From: Bacteroidota bacterium
GTDB taxonomy: Bacteria; Bacteroidota; Bacteroidia; Chitinophagales; Chitinophagaceae
DNA: 64,000 nt
Direction: 5' to 3'
Assembly: GCA_023428755.1 (NCBI GenBank)
Contig: JAEYWX010000017.1
Location: 326,968 to 390,967 of the forward strand
Positions 32,726-41,823 of this stretch are shown here, piece by piece (the stretch's first letter is position 1; the number at the start of each line of letters is the position of its first letter). The notes beneath the pieces are model-generated. The model saw nothing but the letters and a program-made list of their open reading frames with translations. It was not told the DNA's origin and searched no databases. The position numbers and the translations under genes were made by a program.

Positions 32726-34041
32726 ATTGCATCTGGTTTACGTGATGTAATTTTCTCCAGCAGCAGTTTGTAGAACAATATGCCATCTGTTTTACGGAAA
32801 ACCAGGAAATCAGAAAAGCGGCTTTGATATTCCTTGCGATGCATGAGCAATATAAAAGTCATGTAGCTGATATAACCAATGCTGCTCACTGCAGCTGCAC
32901 CCGTAATTCCAAAACGGGGAATCACCAATAGATCGCCAACAATAATAATGAGCAGCGCTATCAGATTACCTCTGAAATTGACACGCAACACTTTTTTTCC
33001 ACTGTAGTAAGCGGCTAATAAATGGATAACAGAATACGATAAAATTGCCGGCACCAGCAGAATAAATGGCAGATACATATTATTGAACGATTGTCCGAAT
33101 ACAAACGGGAACAACCAATACCCAACTCCGATCAATCCAATACAGGCAATGCTGTAAAACAAGATCAGGCCACGGGACAGCAACTGCATTTTTTCATTCA
33201 TCTCTTCCCTCCTGCCGGAAGCTGTCATTGGAAAAACAACTGCTGCAAGAATAGACGGCAATACAAAAAACAATTGCGCCAGCTTACAAGCCTGTATATA
33301 ATTTCCGAGGTCTGCATCACTGCAATATTTATTTACAAACCAATAATCGATCCGGTACATTAAAAATGTCATGGAGTTTGTTACAACCGCAATGAAAGCG
33401 AAAGATAAAAATGGTTTCACCAACTCTGCTGGGATCAATTTCAGATCGCTCCATTTAAAATAGCGGACTAAAAAAGCAATCATCAGCAAAAAACCCTGCG
33501 CAGCAAATCCTGAAAAATAAAGCTGCACATATTTTTCATTACTTAGGAAGCCACGTACCCACTCATTATTCGGTACGAGTACAATGAGTATTACGTTCAC
33601 AGTTACCAGTAACAGATTCGGCAGTACAAAATCCATCTTGGCATAAAACAAAGCCACGAAAAACGTAATCAGGAGATTACCTGTTAAAAAAGCGGTAGCT
33701 GAAAAATGAAACCCTGCCAGTTGCAATACACCCTCTTTTGGTATTTCCAAAGTACGGATGACAAACCATCCCGGCAGCATAATCAGTATTGTCCAGCCAA
33801 CCGAAATCACCGCCAGTTGTGTTTCGTTCAGTTTTTTTTGTGAGAGATAGTAGCCCATCGGTGCTTCCAGACAAAAACTGATCACAATAAGTGTAAACGC
33901 CAGCAGGTTGATGATATAATAGATTTGCCCACTGCCATCAGCTTTAAAATGGCGGGCAACCAGAATTGCTAACAGAAAGACCGAAAGAAAATAAATTCCC
34001 CGCCACAGAATACTTGTCGATAATGCTTTGGCTAAATTCAT
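32722..34041 (-). CDS. Polysaccharide flippase (Wzx/MATE-like)
   Basis: Integral membrane protein of 439 aa with about 12 to 14 predicted spans, of the oligosaccharide flippase/MVF type. The N-terminal LWRGIYFLSVFLLAILVARH and GYYLSQKKLNETQ fit the Polysacc_synt family, as do FPMTASGRREEMNEKMQLLS and ITGAAAVSSIGYISYMTF. It would move lipid-linked sugars across the inner membrane. The gene overlaps the GT4 gene by 4 bases and follows the propeller transferase gene by about 45 bases. No Wzy-like polymerase is present, so the product may be short or the system incomplete. Confidence 0.85.
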   Translation of the reverse strand: MNLAKALSTSILWRGIYFLSVFLLAILVARHFKADGSGQIYYIINLLAFTLIVISFCLEAPMGYYLSQKKLNETQLAVISVGWTILIMLPGWFVIRTLEIPKEGVLQLAGFHFSATAFLTGNLLITFFVALFYAKMDFVLPNLLLVTVNVILIVLVPNNEWVRGFLSNEKYVQLYFSGFAAQGFLLMIAFLVRYFKWSDLKLIPAELVKPFLSFAFIAVVTNSMTFLMYRIDYWFVNKYCSDADLGNYIQACKLAQLFFVLPSILAAVVFPMTASGRREEMNEKMQLLSRGLILFYSIACIGLIGVGYWLFPFVFGQSFNNMYLPFILLVPAILSYSVIHLLAAYYSGKKVLRVNFRGNLIALLIIIVGDLLVIPRFGITGAAAVSSIGYISYMTFILLMHRKEYQSRFSDFLVFRKTDGILFYKLLLEKITSRKPDAI

Positions 34042-34085
34042 GCAGTTTCAAATATAAACTGAAGACCTTGGTTTTAAATCATTAT

Positions 34086-35639
34086 TTAAACAATTGCGTC
34101 AATCACTGTTACCATTTCACCTTTGTTAACCGTATGAATAGCCTTATAGGGAACACTTACTCCCGGCAAATACTGAAAAACCTCTTTTTCAGTATACACC
34201 GTTTCGGTAAGCACTTCTATTTCATTGATACATATTCCATATCCATACTGAAAAGAAGCATTATTTTGGGCAGGACGATAGAGTTTTCCATTTTGTTCAA
34301 ATACCCTACCCGCCGGACGACAGTTGGCGATGTTTGTAGCAACCGGGTTTTGGGGGTGCGAATGCCACTTCCCCGATAACAGATGATCCGTATAATACAG
34401 CAATAGCTGATCATTTGTACTACATGCAGCATGATGTCTTGTTACTCCAAACATCCACCATTTGTTTTGATAAAAGAAAACAGTTGCGTCAATCAGCACT
34501 GTATCGGAAAGCAATTCATTAACGAATTCCCATTGTCCGGGAAACTCTTTGCAACGGTACAATTGAACATTGTTCGCATCTGCTGTTTCAGGAATCATGA
34601 AATAGTTACCCTCCCATTTAAAAACAAATGGATACGAAAGATGATATGGTTTCTGAAGTACCGTTAGAATTGAATTATCAGGCTTAAGAACAGATATAAC
34701 CCCTCTCCCTGTTTCTTCTGCATAATTTTCAAAGAAAATATACGGCTTCTCCTCGTGTTCAATTAAAAACGGGTCAGCATAGAATGAATTTGGAGGGAGG
34801 GCAATGTTTGTAAACGAGCTGAAATCTGGCTTAAGCACATTAAAATCTTTGCCTGTATAAGCAATTGTAAAGCGTTTTTGCTTTTTCGATTCCAGTTTGT
34901 ACAAAATATAGCGTAAAACATTACGTAAAAACAGGAATAACATTTGCAGATTACCAGGTTGCCTAATTACTGAATACCTGATATTTTCCAATGGCTGCAT
35001 GTGCTTAAAAAAAACTTCCTGGCCTGTTTCTGCCAATTCATTTAAACGATACCAAAGAAATGAGGATGATTTCCATGCGATAGAATTGAAATTATTTTTT
35101 ACCGAGTACGGTACTGTTGCTGTACTGCAATGGTAAACATCAACCGGCGGAACATTCCTCTGATACACGATCAAATGACTACCGGTTACAGGGGAATGAT
35201 GCATAACTTCCCAAAATGCTTTCGGATCACACGAAAAATAATCTCCTTCGCTAAATATAATCCGCCACAGTCCATGTGATGCAAAATCTTTATACTGCTC
35301 TTCAAAAAAAGAATCAGCTGAACTGTAAATTAAATCCAACTGCATGTCTGCCACAACTGTTAAGTTATCTGCATCAACGAATTCGTGCACCCAACTAATC
35401 TCCCGCAAAGAAACTTTATTGGTTGCATCGTCTTCATTCGCAAACCAAAAACGTTCAAACCATTGAAACAGTCTTAGCAAACTATTCTCTTTAGGAGAAG
35501 GGCTACGGCCTTTTTGTACAAGTACCGATACCTTACCGGCAAGCCCTTTTTCTAAACAAGTCTGCAGCATGGTAAACTCCCATGCTTGTAAAGTACAACT
35601 CTGATCCACCAAAACTCCAATAGAAAAACCTTGTTTCAT
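34086..35639 (-). CDS. Glucosamine inositolphosphorylceramide transferase-like beta-propeller protein
   Basis: Protein of 517 aa from the ATG at 35639 (MKQGFSIGVLVDQS). Residues 1-260 resemble the formyltransferase-like or GT-like front half seen in related bacterial proteins (VLVDQSCTLQAWEFTMLQTC). The C-terminal part (about 270-517) is a five-bladed propeller of the plant GINT1/GH43-like type: FYADPFLIEHEEKPYIFFEN, KWEGNYFMIPETADANNVQL and INKWWMFG-like YQNKWWMFG. Such domains occur in sugar-transfer proteins of glycolipid or polysaccharide clusters. It lies 10 bases after the GNAT gene and shares its operon. Catalysis is inferred from family only. Confidence 0.75.
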   Translation of the reverse strand: MKQGFSIGVLVDQSCTLQAWEFTMLQTCLEKGLAGKVSVLVQKGRSPSPKENSLLRLFQWFERFWFANEDDATNKVSLREISWVHEFVDADNLTVVADMQLDLIYSSADSFFEEQYKDFASHGLWRIIFSEGDYFSCDPKAFWEVMHHSPVTGSHLIVYQRNVPPVDVYHCSTATVPYSVKNNFNSIAWKSSSFLWYRLNELAETGQEVFFKHMQPLENIRYSVIRQPGNLQMLFLFLRNVLRYILYKLESKKQKRFTIAYTGKDFNVLKPDFSSFTNIALPPNSFYADPFLIEHEEKPYIFFENYAEETGRGVISVLKPDNSILTVLQKPYHLSYPFVFKWEGNYFMIPETADANNVQLYRCKEFPGQWEFVNELLSDTVLIDATVFFYQNKWWMFGVTRHHAACSTNDQLLLYYTDHLLSGKWHSHPQNPVATNIANCRPAGRVFEQNGKLYRPAQNNASFQYGYGICINEIEVLTETVYTEKEVFQYLPGVSVPYKAIHTVNKGEMVTVIDAIV

Positions 35640-35649
35640 AAAAATCAAT

Positions 35650-36597
35650 TTACCATGTATCAAAGTCGGCACCTGTCCATATCATCCTCTTAAAATTAAG
35701 TTCCTGATCAAACACTTGATAACAGGCTGCATCTTTTGAAAAAGCCTTAAACTCATGAAAGGCATCCGGGAGCGGTATACTTTCATTGAGATTCATAATA
35801 ATGGTATTGTATCCGAGTTTAAATGCCAATCGTTTTAACTTTTGAATGATACCAATATTTACTTTATCATAATGGTCGATATCGCCTATCCAGATCACAT
35901 CAGCAAGTTTTATCCAGAACGTAACTTCATCAATTTTTATAAACAGTTTATTCGGATCAAATTTATAGTTAAGATGGGCTTTGTTTCGATAAACTCTTGG
36001 ATCATCAGAAGGAAGTTTGTTTGTAAATTCATCAGGAGCCTCAACAATAAACTTCTTCAAAATTTTTTTTGCATAGGACAGGTATTGGCGAAACAGAAAC
36101 TTACTCTTTAAGCTGATCTTTGGCAAAGGAAATGTCTTAATTTTTAACTTTAGATCGTAGCGAATAATATCCTCAAGATGCATCCATTTTGAAGAATGTA
36201 TAAGCCCATGATATGAGAGATGATTAGGAGAACTGTACAGCAGATGCATACCACTTTCCCTGCAAAGGGCACAGGTTAATCCTGACAATTTAGTGAACAG
36301 GCCTCTTTTCCTGTGCTTGCTTTGCGTCATCACATCAGCATTTTGCCCAGCCAGTAAAATTTTCCCATTGGCAATTATTTTTAAAGTTAGAACTCCGAAA
36401 TGCGCTGCTGGCTCCCTGGTTTCAGCATCAATGGCAATAAATCCAATCTGGGACCTCCCCAGTTCAGTTGTATTATACCTTCGTTCTATTTCTTCCGGAG
36501 ATATCTTTTGCTGAAAAGCGTTTAAAAATAATTGTTGCAATAAAGGGTAATGCGTAGGTAAAACCTGCTCAAAAATATAATTATGATCTACTTTCAT
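35650..36597 (-). CDS. GNAT-like acyltransferase of the glycan cluster
   Basis: Protein of 315 aa. Residues 10-160 look like a GNAT fold: FIAIDAETREPAAHFGVLTL, GQNADVMTQSKHRKRGLFTK (acetyl-CoA loop with K-H-R-K-R-G) and LLYSSPNHLSYHGL. The second half (about 190-315) is a second GNAT-like or non-catalytic half with FIKIDEVTFWIKLADVIWIG. Proteins of this type are frequent in O-antigen and capsule clusters, where they acylate sugars or peptides. It is the first gene of the four-gene cluster; a TAAATTTG box at 36653-36660 lies about 55 bases upstream on the minus strand, without a clear partner element. Confidence 0.7.
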   Translation of the reverse strand: MKVDHNYIFEQVLPTHYPLLQQLFLNAFQQKISPEEIERRYNTTELGRSQIGFIAIDAETREPAAHFGVLTLKIIANGKILLAGQNADVMTQSKHRKRGLFTKLSGLTCALCRESGMHLLYSSPNHLSYHGLIHSSKWMHLEDIIRYDLKLKIKTFPLPKISLKSKFLFRQYLSYAKKILKKFIVEAPDEFTNKLPSDDPRVYRNKAHLNYKFDPNKLFIKIDEVTFWIKLADVIWIGDIDHYDKVNIGIIQKLKRLAFKLGYNTIIMNLNESIPLPDAFHEFKAFSKDAACYQVFDQELNFKRMIWTGADFDTW

Positions 36598-36963
36598 TTA
36601 TTTTGATCCTTGTGAAAATCACACAAAAATGACTCAATCGCTTCAAAATAATCAAATTTATCATATACTTCCTAATAGCGACGATGTTTTACAGGATTTG
36701 TAAACAGTTCGTGCCTGTCATTAAAAAATTAGTCTAGAAAAAATCAACCTCTCATTAACAGCCGCCAAATACCTGACATCAAAAGATCATCTGATTTACA
36801 TATCTGCATGCTTTAAATGGATAGAGAAAAAACTTCAGTTGATATTTTCTGACTCAAGGATACAAATAATCTGTAGAAGAATTAATTTCACAGCCTTGCA
36901 CATTAAAGGTAATTCGATGTTTAATATCCTTAGCGAATGAAATGTGTGTGTAAACAGTTCAAA
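36598..36963. other. AT-rich intergenic region between divergent genes
   Basis: About 366 bases with no convincing gene. It holds a TAAATTTG box on the minus strand (36653-36660) for the glycan cluster. Upstream of sua5 no promoter-like pair with good spacing was recognised. No repeats or stable hairpins were noted. Confidence 0.5.
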
Positions 36964-37938
36964 ATGATTACAGAAACCGGACAAGACATTTTAAAAGCTG
37001 CATCCTTTCTTCAGAAAGCGGAATTGGTAGCCATCCCTACTGAAACGGTGTATGGTCTTGCAGCCAATGCATTGAATGAAGATGCGGTGCTGAAAATTTA
37101 TGCGGCCAAGAACCGTCCGCAATTTAATCCGCTGATCTTACACGTAGCATCATTTGAGCAGGCAACGCATTTTATAAAAGATATACCTGCTGAAGCAGAG
37201 CAATTGGCAGCTGCATTTTGGCCAGGTCCTTTAACCATGCTGTTCAACAAGCAACAAACTGTTCCGGATATTGTAACGGCCGGAAGTAAACGTGTTGCCA
37301 TTCGGGTTCCCAATCATCCGTTAACCTTGCAATTATTGTCGCAACTTGATTTCCCCGTTGCTGCACCAAGTGCAAATCCCTCTGGTTATGTAAGTCCAAC
37401 CATTGCAAAACATGTACTTGAAGGTTTACATGATAAAATTCCATACATACTTGATGGCGGTCCTTGCGGTGTGGGTGTAGAATCAACTATTGTGGGCTGG
37501 AACGAAGATGGAGAACTGGAGTTGCACCGGTTGGGCGGAATTGCCATTGAACAAATTGAAAACGTAATTGGGAAAAAGATCAAACATCACAAGAAGATTA
37601 CCGATAATCCATCAGCACCCGGACAATTGAAAAGTCATTATGCTACGCATACACCGTTGTACATTGGAACAATCGATGAGCTTTTACCAATTTTCGCCGA
37701 TAAAAAAATTATCACCATCAACTTCCGGCAACATGCTGCAGCATTACCAACAGAGCAGCAATTTATTTTATCGCCAAGCGGAAGTGCAGCAGAGGCCGCA
37801 AAACATCTGTTTCGTGTACTGCGTGAAGCAGACGGCATGCATGCGGATGTTATTCTTGCAGAACTTTTACCGGATGAAGGTTTGGGAAAAGCTGTGAATG
37901 ACAGATTAGAACGGGCGCAGCATAGTATGAAAAGTTGA
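36964..37938 (+). CDS. L-threonylcarbamoyladenylate synthase, Sua5 type
   Basis: Makes threonylcarbamoyl-AMP from threonine, bicarbonate and ATP, for the t6A modification at position 37 of ANN-decoding tRNAs. From ATG at 36964 (MITETGQDILKAASFLQ) it has 324 aa. The YrdC core contains VAIPTETVYGLAANA, YAAKNRPQFNPLILHV, FWPGPLTMLF, RVAIRVPNHP, PVAAPSANPSG and ILDGGPCGVGVESTIV. The C-terminal Sua5 domain follows after the linker PSAPGQLKSHYA. An in-frame ATG at 36937 would add 9 unlikely residues. Monocistronic. Confidence 0.95.
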   Translation: MITETGQDILKAASFLQKAELVAIPTETVYGLAANALNEDAVLKIYAAKNRPQFNPLILHVASFEQATHFIKDIPAEAEQLAAAFWPGPLTMLFNKQQTVPDIVTAGSKRVAIRVPNHPLTLQLLSQLDFPVAAPSANPSGYVSPTIAKHVLEGLHDKIPYILDGGPCGVGVESTIVGWNEDGELELHRLGGIAIEQIENVIGKKIKHHKKITDNPSAPGQLKSHYATHTPLYIGTIDELLPIFADKKIITINFRQHAAALPTEQQFILSPSGSAAEAAKHLFRVLREADGMHADVILAELLPDEGLGKAVNDRLERAQHSMKS

Positions 37939-38017
37939 TGCGTTGTAAGTAGTTTACTATTCGCCAATCTCGACTGTGCTCAATTGGCGTTCAACATACT
38001 TCGACTTCGCTCAGCAT

Positions 38018-39922
38018 TCATGCCTCTTCCCTCTTCACTTTTTCATCGGCGATCAGGCTGTCTTCATCCCAACCCTGATCTTTTTCCAGATGTAGTTGCT
38101 TGGTATCGGCCCGGATGATGGCTTCCAGCTCTTCAATATATTCCCGGGCCTGGTTAATGTATTCTTTTTCATTGTTCCGCAGCCTGGCAAGATCTTTCAG
38201 CTTTTGTTCGTCGTACCGAAAAAATGTACGTGCCGCCCGTTGCGATGTATAAGCACGATGTCCTAAAATTTTCATGGCATCCACACCCATCCGTAACGAT
38301 GTATCAATGGTTTCCCGGTAAATGTGCAGAATACCTGCATTCATCTGATCATAGGTATCTTCCCTGGTACTGCTCCGCACCAACATTTGCAGATCGGGAA
38401 AATGTTTTTTGATGGTTTCAATCATCTCCAGGCGTTTCTCCGCATCGTCCACGGCAATAATGATCATTTTTGCTTCTGCTGCACCGGCCGCCAGTAAAAT
38501 ATCATATCGGCTGGCATCACCATAGTACACTTTGAAACCCATTTTGCGCAGAAACTCCACACGGTTACTGTCAATATCCAATACCGTTGTTTTTACACCG
38601 TGTGCCCGCAAAAAACGTCCGATGGTATTTCCAAAATGTCCAAAGCCTGCAATGATCACCGGATTTTTTTCGTCTACGGCATCAGCTTCTTTCTCCTGAA
38701 TAGTTGCAGATAATTTCTTATCAACAAATGGCAATACAAATTTTTCATTGAGAAAAAACGCAATCGGCGTAAGCGCCATACTGATGGCCACCACAGCCAT
38801 TAATACTTCTACATACTGTTCTGCAACGATCCCTTCTGTGAGCGAAAAACTTAACAATACAAATGCGAACTCTCCTACCTGCGAAAGTGAAGATGAAAAA
38901 ATAATATTCTGATCGATCCGTAATTGAAAAATTTTACCTAGTACTAACAGTACCACTGCTTTTACAAACATTAACGCAAGTACCAACCCAAAAATTAACA
39001 AGGGCTGCTCAATGATCAATGTAAAGTTGATAGACGCACCCACTGCAATAAAAAACAAACCTAGCAGTAAACCTTTGAATGGTTCAATATCACTTTCCAG
39101 TTCATGTTTGTATTCACTGTTGGCCAGTACCACACCACTAAGAAAAGTTCCCAATGCCGGACTTAATCCAACCGATGACATTAATACAGCTATACCAATC
39201 ACCAATAACAATGCAGTTGCCGTAAACATTTCACGCAACTGCGTATCTGCTACCAGACGAAAAACAGGTGGAATCAAGTATCTACCGGCTATGATGATTG
39301 ATGCAATTGCACCTGTAACTATCAACACACGCATGGCAGCACTCTGGCCTTCGATCCATCCTCCTGCTGCAATTGTATGTCCGTTACCGGTAGTTAAACC
39401 GGCAATCGCCAATAATGGAAAAAATGCCAGCATGGGAATCACAGCAATATCCTGGAAAAGCAACACTGCAAAGGCACTTCGTCCGGCTGTGGTACGGTTG
39501 ATTCCTTTTTCAGCGAGTGTTTGTAATACCAACGCTGTTGAACTCAACGCCAATGCCATTCCGATTGCAAGGGACGATTGCCAGGGCAATTCTAAAAAAT
39601 AAGCAATACCGGAAATAATAACAGAAGTGATCAACACTTGCAAACCGCCCAATCCCAGTATCGCTTTACGTAATTTCCAAAGCAATGCAGGTTCAAGTTC
39701 AAGACCAATGAGAAACAACATCATTACCACACCAAACTCGGCAGAGTGCATTACACTTTCACCTTCGTTGCCGATAAATTTCAATACGGCCGGGCCAATT
39801 AAAATACCCGCCAGCAAATATCCCAGCACCGAACCAAGCCCCAGTCGCCTGGCAACGGGAACTGTAATGACGGCAGCAGCCAGATACACCATTGCCTGGA
39901 AAAGAAATGAATTATTATCCAT
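38018..39922 (-). CDS. Monovalent cation:proton antiporter-2 (KefB/KefC-like) with TrkA-N domain
   Basis: Inner-membrane K+/H+ efflux protein of the CPA2 family, 634 aa. The first 385 residues form about 12 spans with LGYLLAGILIGPAVLKFI, GIALALSSTALVLQTLAE-type motif (ALALSSTALVLQ) and FLSGVVLANSEYKHE. A Rossmann TrkA-N (RCK) domain follows: PVIIAGFGHFGNTIGRFLRA and VYYGDASRYDILLAAGA. The C-terminal 70 residues are charged coiled coil. A KefF-like quinone reductase gene lies 2 bases upstream, the same partner arrangement as E. coli kefFC, so gating by redox or electrophile stress is probable (inference). Confidence 0.92.
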   Translation of the reverse strand: MDNNSFLFQAMVYLAAAVITVPVARRLGLGSVLGYLLAGILIGPAVLKFIGNEGESVMHSAEFGVVMMLFLIGLELEPALLWKLRKAILGLGGLQVLITSVIISGIAYFLELPWQSSLAIGMALALSSTALVLQTLAEKGINRTTAGRSAFAVLLFQDIAVIPMLAFFPLLAIAGLTTGNGHTIAAGGWIEGQSAAMRVLIVTGAIASIIIAGRYLIPPVFRLVADTQLREMFTATALLLVIGIAVLMSSVGLSPALGTFLSGVVLANSEYKHELESDIEPFKGLLLGLFFIAVGASINFTLIIEQPLLIFGLVLALMFVKAVVLLVLGKIFQLRIDQNIIFSSSLSQVGEFAFVLLSFSLTEGIVAEQYVEVLMAVVAISMALTPIAFFLNEKFVLPFVDKKLSATIQEKEADAVDEKNPVIIAGFGHFGNTIGRFLRAHGVKTTVLDIDSNRVEFLRKMGFKVYYGDASRYDILLAAGAAEAKMIIIAVDDAEKRLEMIETIKKHFPDLQMLVRSSTREDTYDQMNAGILHIYRETIDTSLRMGVDAMKILGHRAYTSQRAARTFFRYDEQKLKDLARLRNNEKEYINQAREYIEELEAIIRADTKQLHLEKDQGWDEDSLIADEKVKREEA

Positions 39923-39924
39923 GG

Positions 39925-40533
39925 TTATGATTGTATTGCGTCAGGGATCGGAACAAGATCGTTCATGTATACACAGCTTTCGATCTCAGGTTTGCTGATT
40001 CGATCCTGCGCCAAAGCCAACAGCATTTGTTCATATTGCAACGCATGCAGATCGATATCGATGTTTGAAAGCCGGTGTGTGCCGTGTATTACAAAGGGTG
40101 GCAGGTATTCCATACCACACAGCGATGCTGTTTGTTGAAACGGTAATAAATAATCAGCTATGCGAAATTTATTTCGGCCTTCTTCACTATACGAGTTTTT
40201 GGAGCCGCCTGTTGAGATAGCGTTCATCATTTTTTTTCCAACCAATGCACGGCCACCTGTACCATATGCCCAGCCATGTTCCAATACAAGATCGATCCAT
40301 TGCTTCATGATGGCGGGCGAACTGTACCAATAAAACGGATGTTGAAAAATGATGACATCATATTGCAGCAGCAACCGCTGCTCGTACAGCACATCAATAT
40401 CAAAGTCGGGATAGCGTTCATAGAGATCATGAAATCGTATATCGGCCGACCTGGGAACATGTTCAACCAGACTTTTCTGCACCCTCGACTTTTCCATGGC
40501 AGGATGCGCAAACAGAATAAGAACTTTTGCCAT
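39925..40533 (-). CDS. KefF/KefG-like NAD(P)H quinone oxidoreductase
   Basis: Flavodoxin-fold reductase of 202 aa from ATG at 40533 (MAKVLILFAHPAMEKSRVQ); two more codons are possible upstream. Family blocks: QYDVIIFQHPFYWYSSPAIM, KQWIDLVLEHGWAYGTGGRA and STGGSKNSYSEEG. These are the FMN and interface motifs of KefF/KefG/Mda66-type proteins, which activate Kef K+ efflux proteins as ancillary subunits. The downstream gene 2 bases away encodes the Kef-like antiporter, supporting that partnership. The hemerythrin-like gene lies upstream within 30 bases. Confidence 0.9.
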   Translation of the reverse strand: MAKVLILFAHPAMEKSRVQKSLVEHVPRSADIRFHDLYERYPDFDIDVLYEQRLLLQYDVIIFQHPFYWYSSPAIMKQWIDLVLEHGWAYGTGGRALVGKKMMNAISTGGSKNSYSEEGRNKFRIADYLLPFQQTASLCGMEYLPPFVIHGTHRLSNIDIDLHALQYEQMLLALAQDRISKPEIESCVYMNDLVPIPDAIQS

Positions 40534-40562
40534 AAGCAACGGTGTTTAAAATGACCAAATCA

Positions 40563-41033
40563 CTATTCCCAAAACTTGACCGGATAATCGGAGCAGGCCC
40601 TGCTTTCAAGGTGCTCCAGGCTTTTTCCAAGCTCAAGTAACTGCTGCGGCTGTATCTGCTCTTCAATAAACGGAAACAGATCACGTTCTTCAAAACGGAT
40701 ATGTTTTTCAAGCAATGTATAAAAGGAAGTAATGCGTTCGCTTGACGAATCACCATTTCGGATTGCATCAACCAACTGCCTGATCTGGTGATGCTCCGTT
40801 TTCATTTGCTCATACTTTTCCATAAGCGAAGGAATCTGTAATACATGCGGATGCAGGTACACTTCTTCCTTAATGAAATGATTCCGTAATTCAGCATTCC
40901 ATACAGTTACAATAAAATCGTTCATTGTTTCGATAGCGGCGTTTTTTTCTACCCCTTTTTTCAAAAGTAAAACCACCATCAACCCATTGTGATGCTGATG
41001 CGAAAGTGGCTGCAGCTGTACTTCCCGCTTCAT
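40563..41033 (-). CDS. Hemerythrin-like HHE-domain protein
   Basis: Four-helix di-iron-type protein of 156 aa. Candidate iron ligands: His in LSHQHHNGL, H-x-x-x-E in NHFIKEEVYLHPHV, H in KTEHHQIRQL, and H-x-x-x-E in KHIRFEERDLFPFIEE. Bacterial HHE proteins take part in oxygen, NO or redox sensing and Fe-S repair. The gene is 7 bases from tpiA and 30 bases from kefF, all on the minus strand, so a role in redox-linked K+ efflux or stress response is possible (inference). Confidence 0.85.
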   Translation of the reverse strand: MKREVQLQPLSHQHHNGLMVVLLLKKGVEKNAAIETMNDFIVTVWNAELRNHFIKEEVYLHPHVLQIPSLMEKYEQMKTEHHQIRQLVDAIRNGDSSSERITSFYTLLEKHIRFEERDLFPFIEEQIQPQQLLELGKSLEHLESRACSDYPVKFWE

Positions 41034-41039
41034 AGCTTT

Positions 41040-41801
41040 TTATTTTAATGCCTGAATGATTTGCACAAACTCGTCAGCTTTCAGTGATGCTCCACCAACA
41101 AGCCCGCCATCAACATCAGGCTGACCAAAAATTTCTTTTGCATTTGACCCCTTTACACTTCCGCCATAGAGAATTGGAATTTCGTTAGCAACATCCTCAC
41201 CATATTGTGCAGCCAGCACACTGCGCAAATGAGCATGCATTTCCTGCGCCTGTTCCGATGTGGCAGTTTTACCTGTACCAATGGCCCAGATGGGTTCGTA
41301 AGCGATTATTATTTTTTTCAGATCATCGGCAGACAAATGAAATAAACTCTCTTTTAATTGATTGCCTACAAAATCATTTTGCGTACCAACTTCACGAATG
41401 TACAATGCTTCACCACAACAAAAAATGGGCGTAATACCTGTTGCAAGGGCAATGTTTACTTTCTCTGCCAGCATATCGTTGCTTTCATTAAAATATTCAC
41501 GACGTTCGCTATGGCCAAGTACCACATAACCTACGTTAATTGATTTCAACATTTCAACCGAGGTTTCACCTGTATATGCACCCGATGCTTTGGTATAACA
41601 GTTTTGGGCAGCAACTCCTGTATTTGCTTTCCCGTTCAATTTTTCTACAACCATCGTAAGGTAAGGAAACGGCACAGCAAACACTGCACGCTGGTGTGCT
41701 GCTAATGTATGCGGTGTGTTAATGATGGCTGTAATTAATTCCTCCGCATGCTGATACGTTAAATTCATTTTCCAATTGGCGGCTGCTACCTGTTGTCTCA
41801 T
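41040..41801 (-). CDS. tpiA: Triosephosphate isomerase
   Basis: Glycolytic enzyme interconverting dihydroxyacetone phosphate and glyceraldehyde 3-phosphate. The active-site residues are all in place: Lys11 in AANWKMN, His97 in VLGHSERR and Glu169 in AYEPIWAIGTG (loop 6), with the phosphate-binding YGGSVKGSN and GGLVGGASL at the end. Length is 253 aa, standard. It is followed at 7 bases by the hemerythrin-like gene and preceded by the GlmU-like gene at 23 bases, all on the minus strand. Confidence 0.98.
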   Translation of the reverse strand: MRQQVAAANWKMNLTYQHAEELITAIINTPHTLAAHQRAVFAVPFPYLTMVVEKLNGKANTGVAAQNCYTKASGAYTGETSVEMLKSINVGYVVLGHSERREYFNESNDMLAEKVNIALATGITPIFCCGEALYIREVGTQNDFVGNQLKESLFHLSADDLKKIIIAYEPIWAIGTGKTATSEQAQEMHAHLRSVLAAQYGEDVANEIPILYGGSVKGSNAKEIFGQPDVDGGLVGGASLKADEFVQIIQALK

Positions 41802-41823
41802 AATAGTTATTGTTTTAAGTTCG

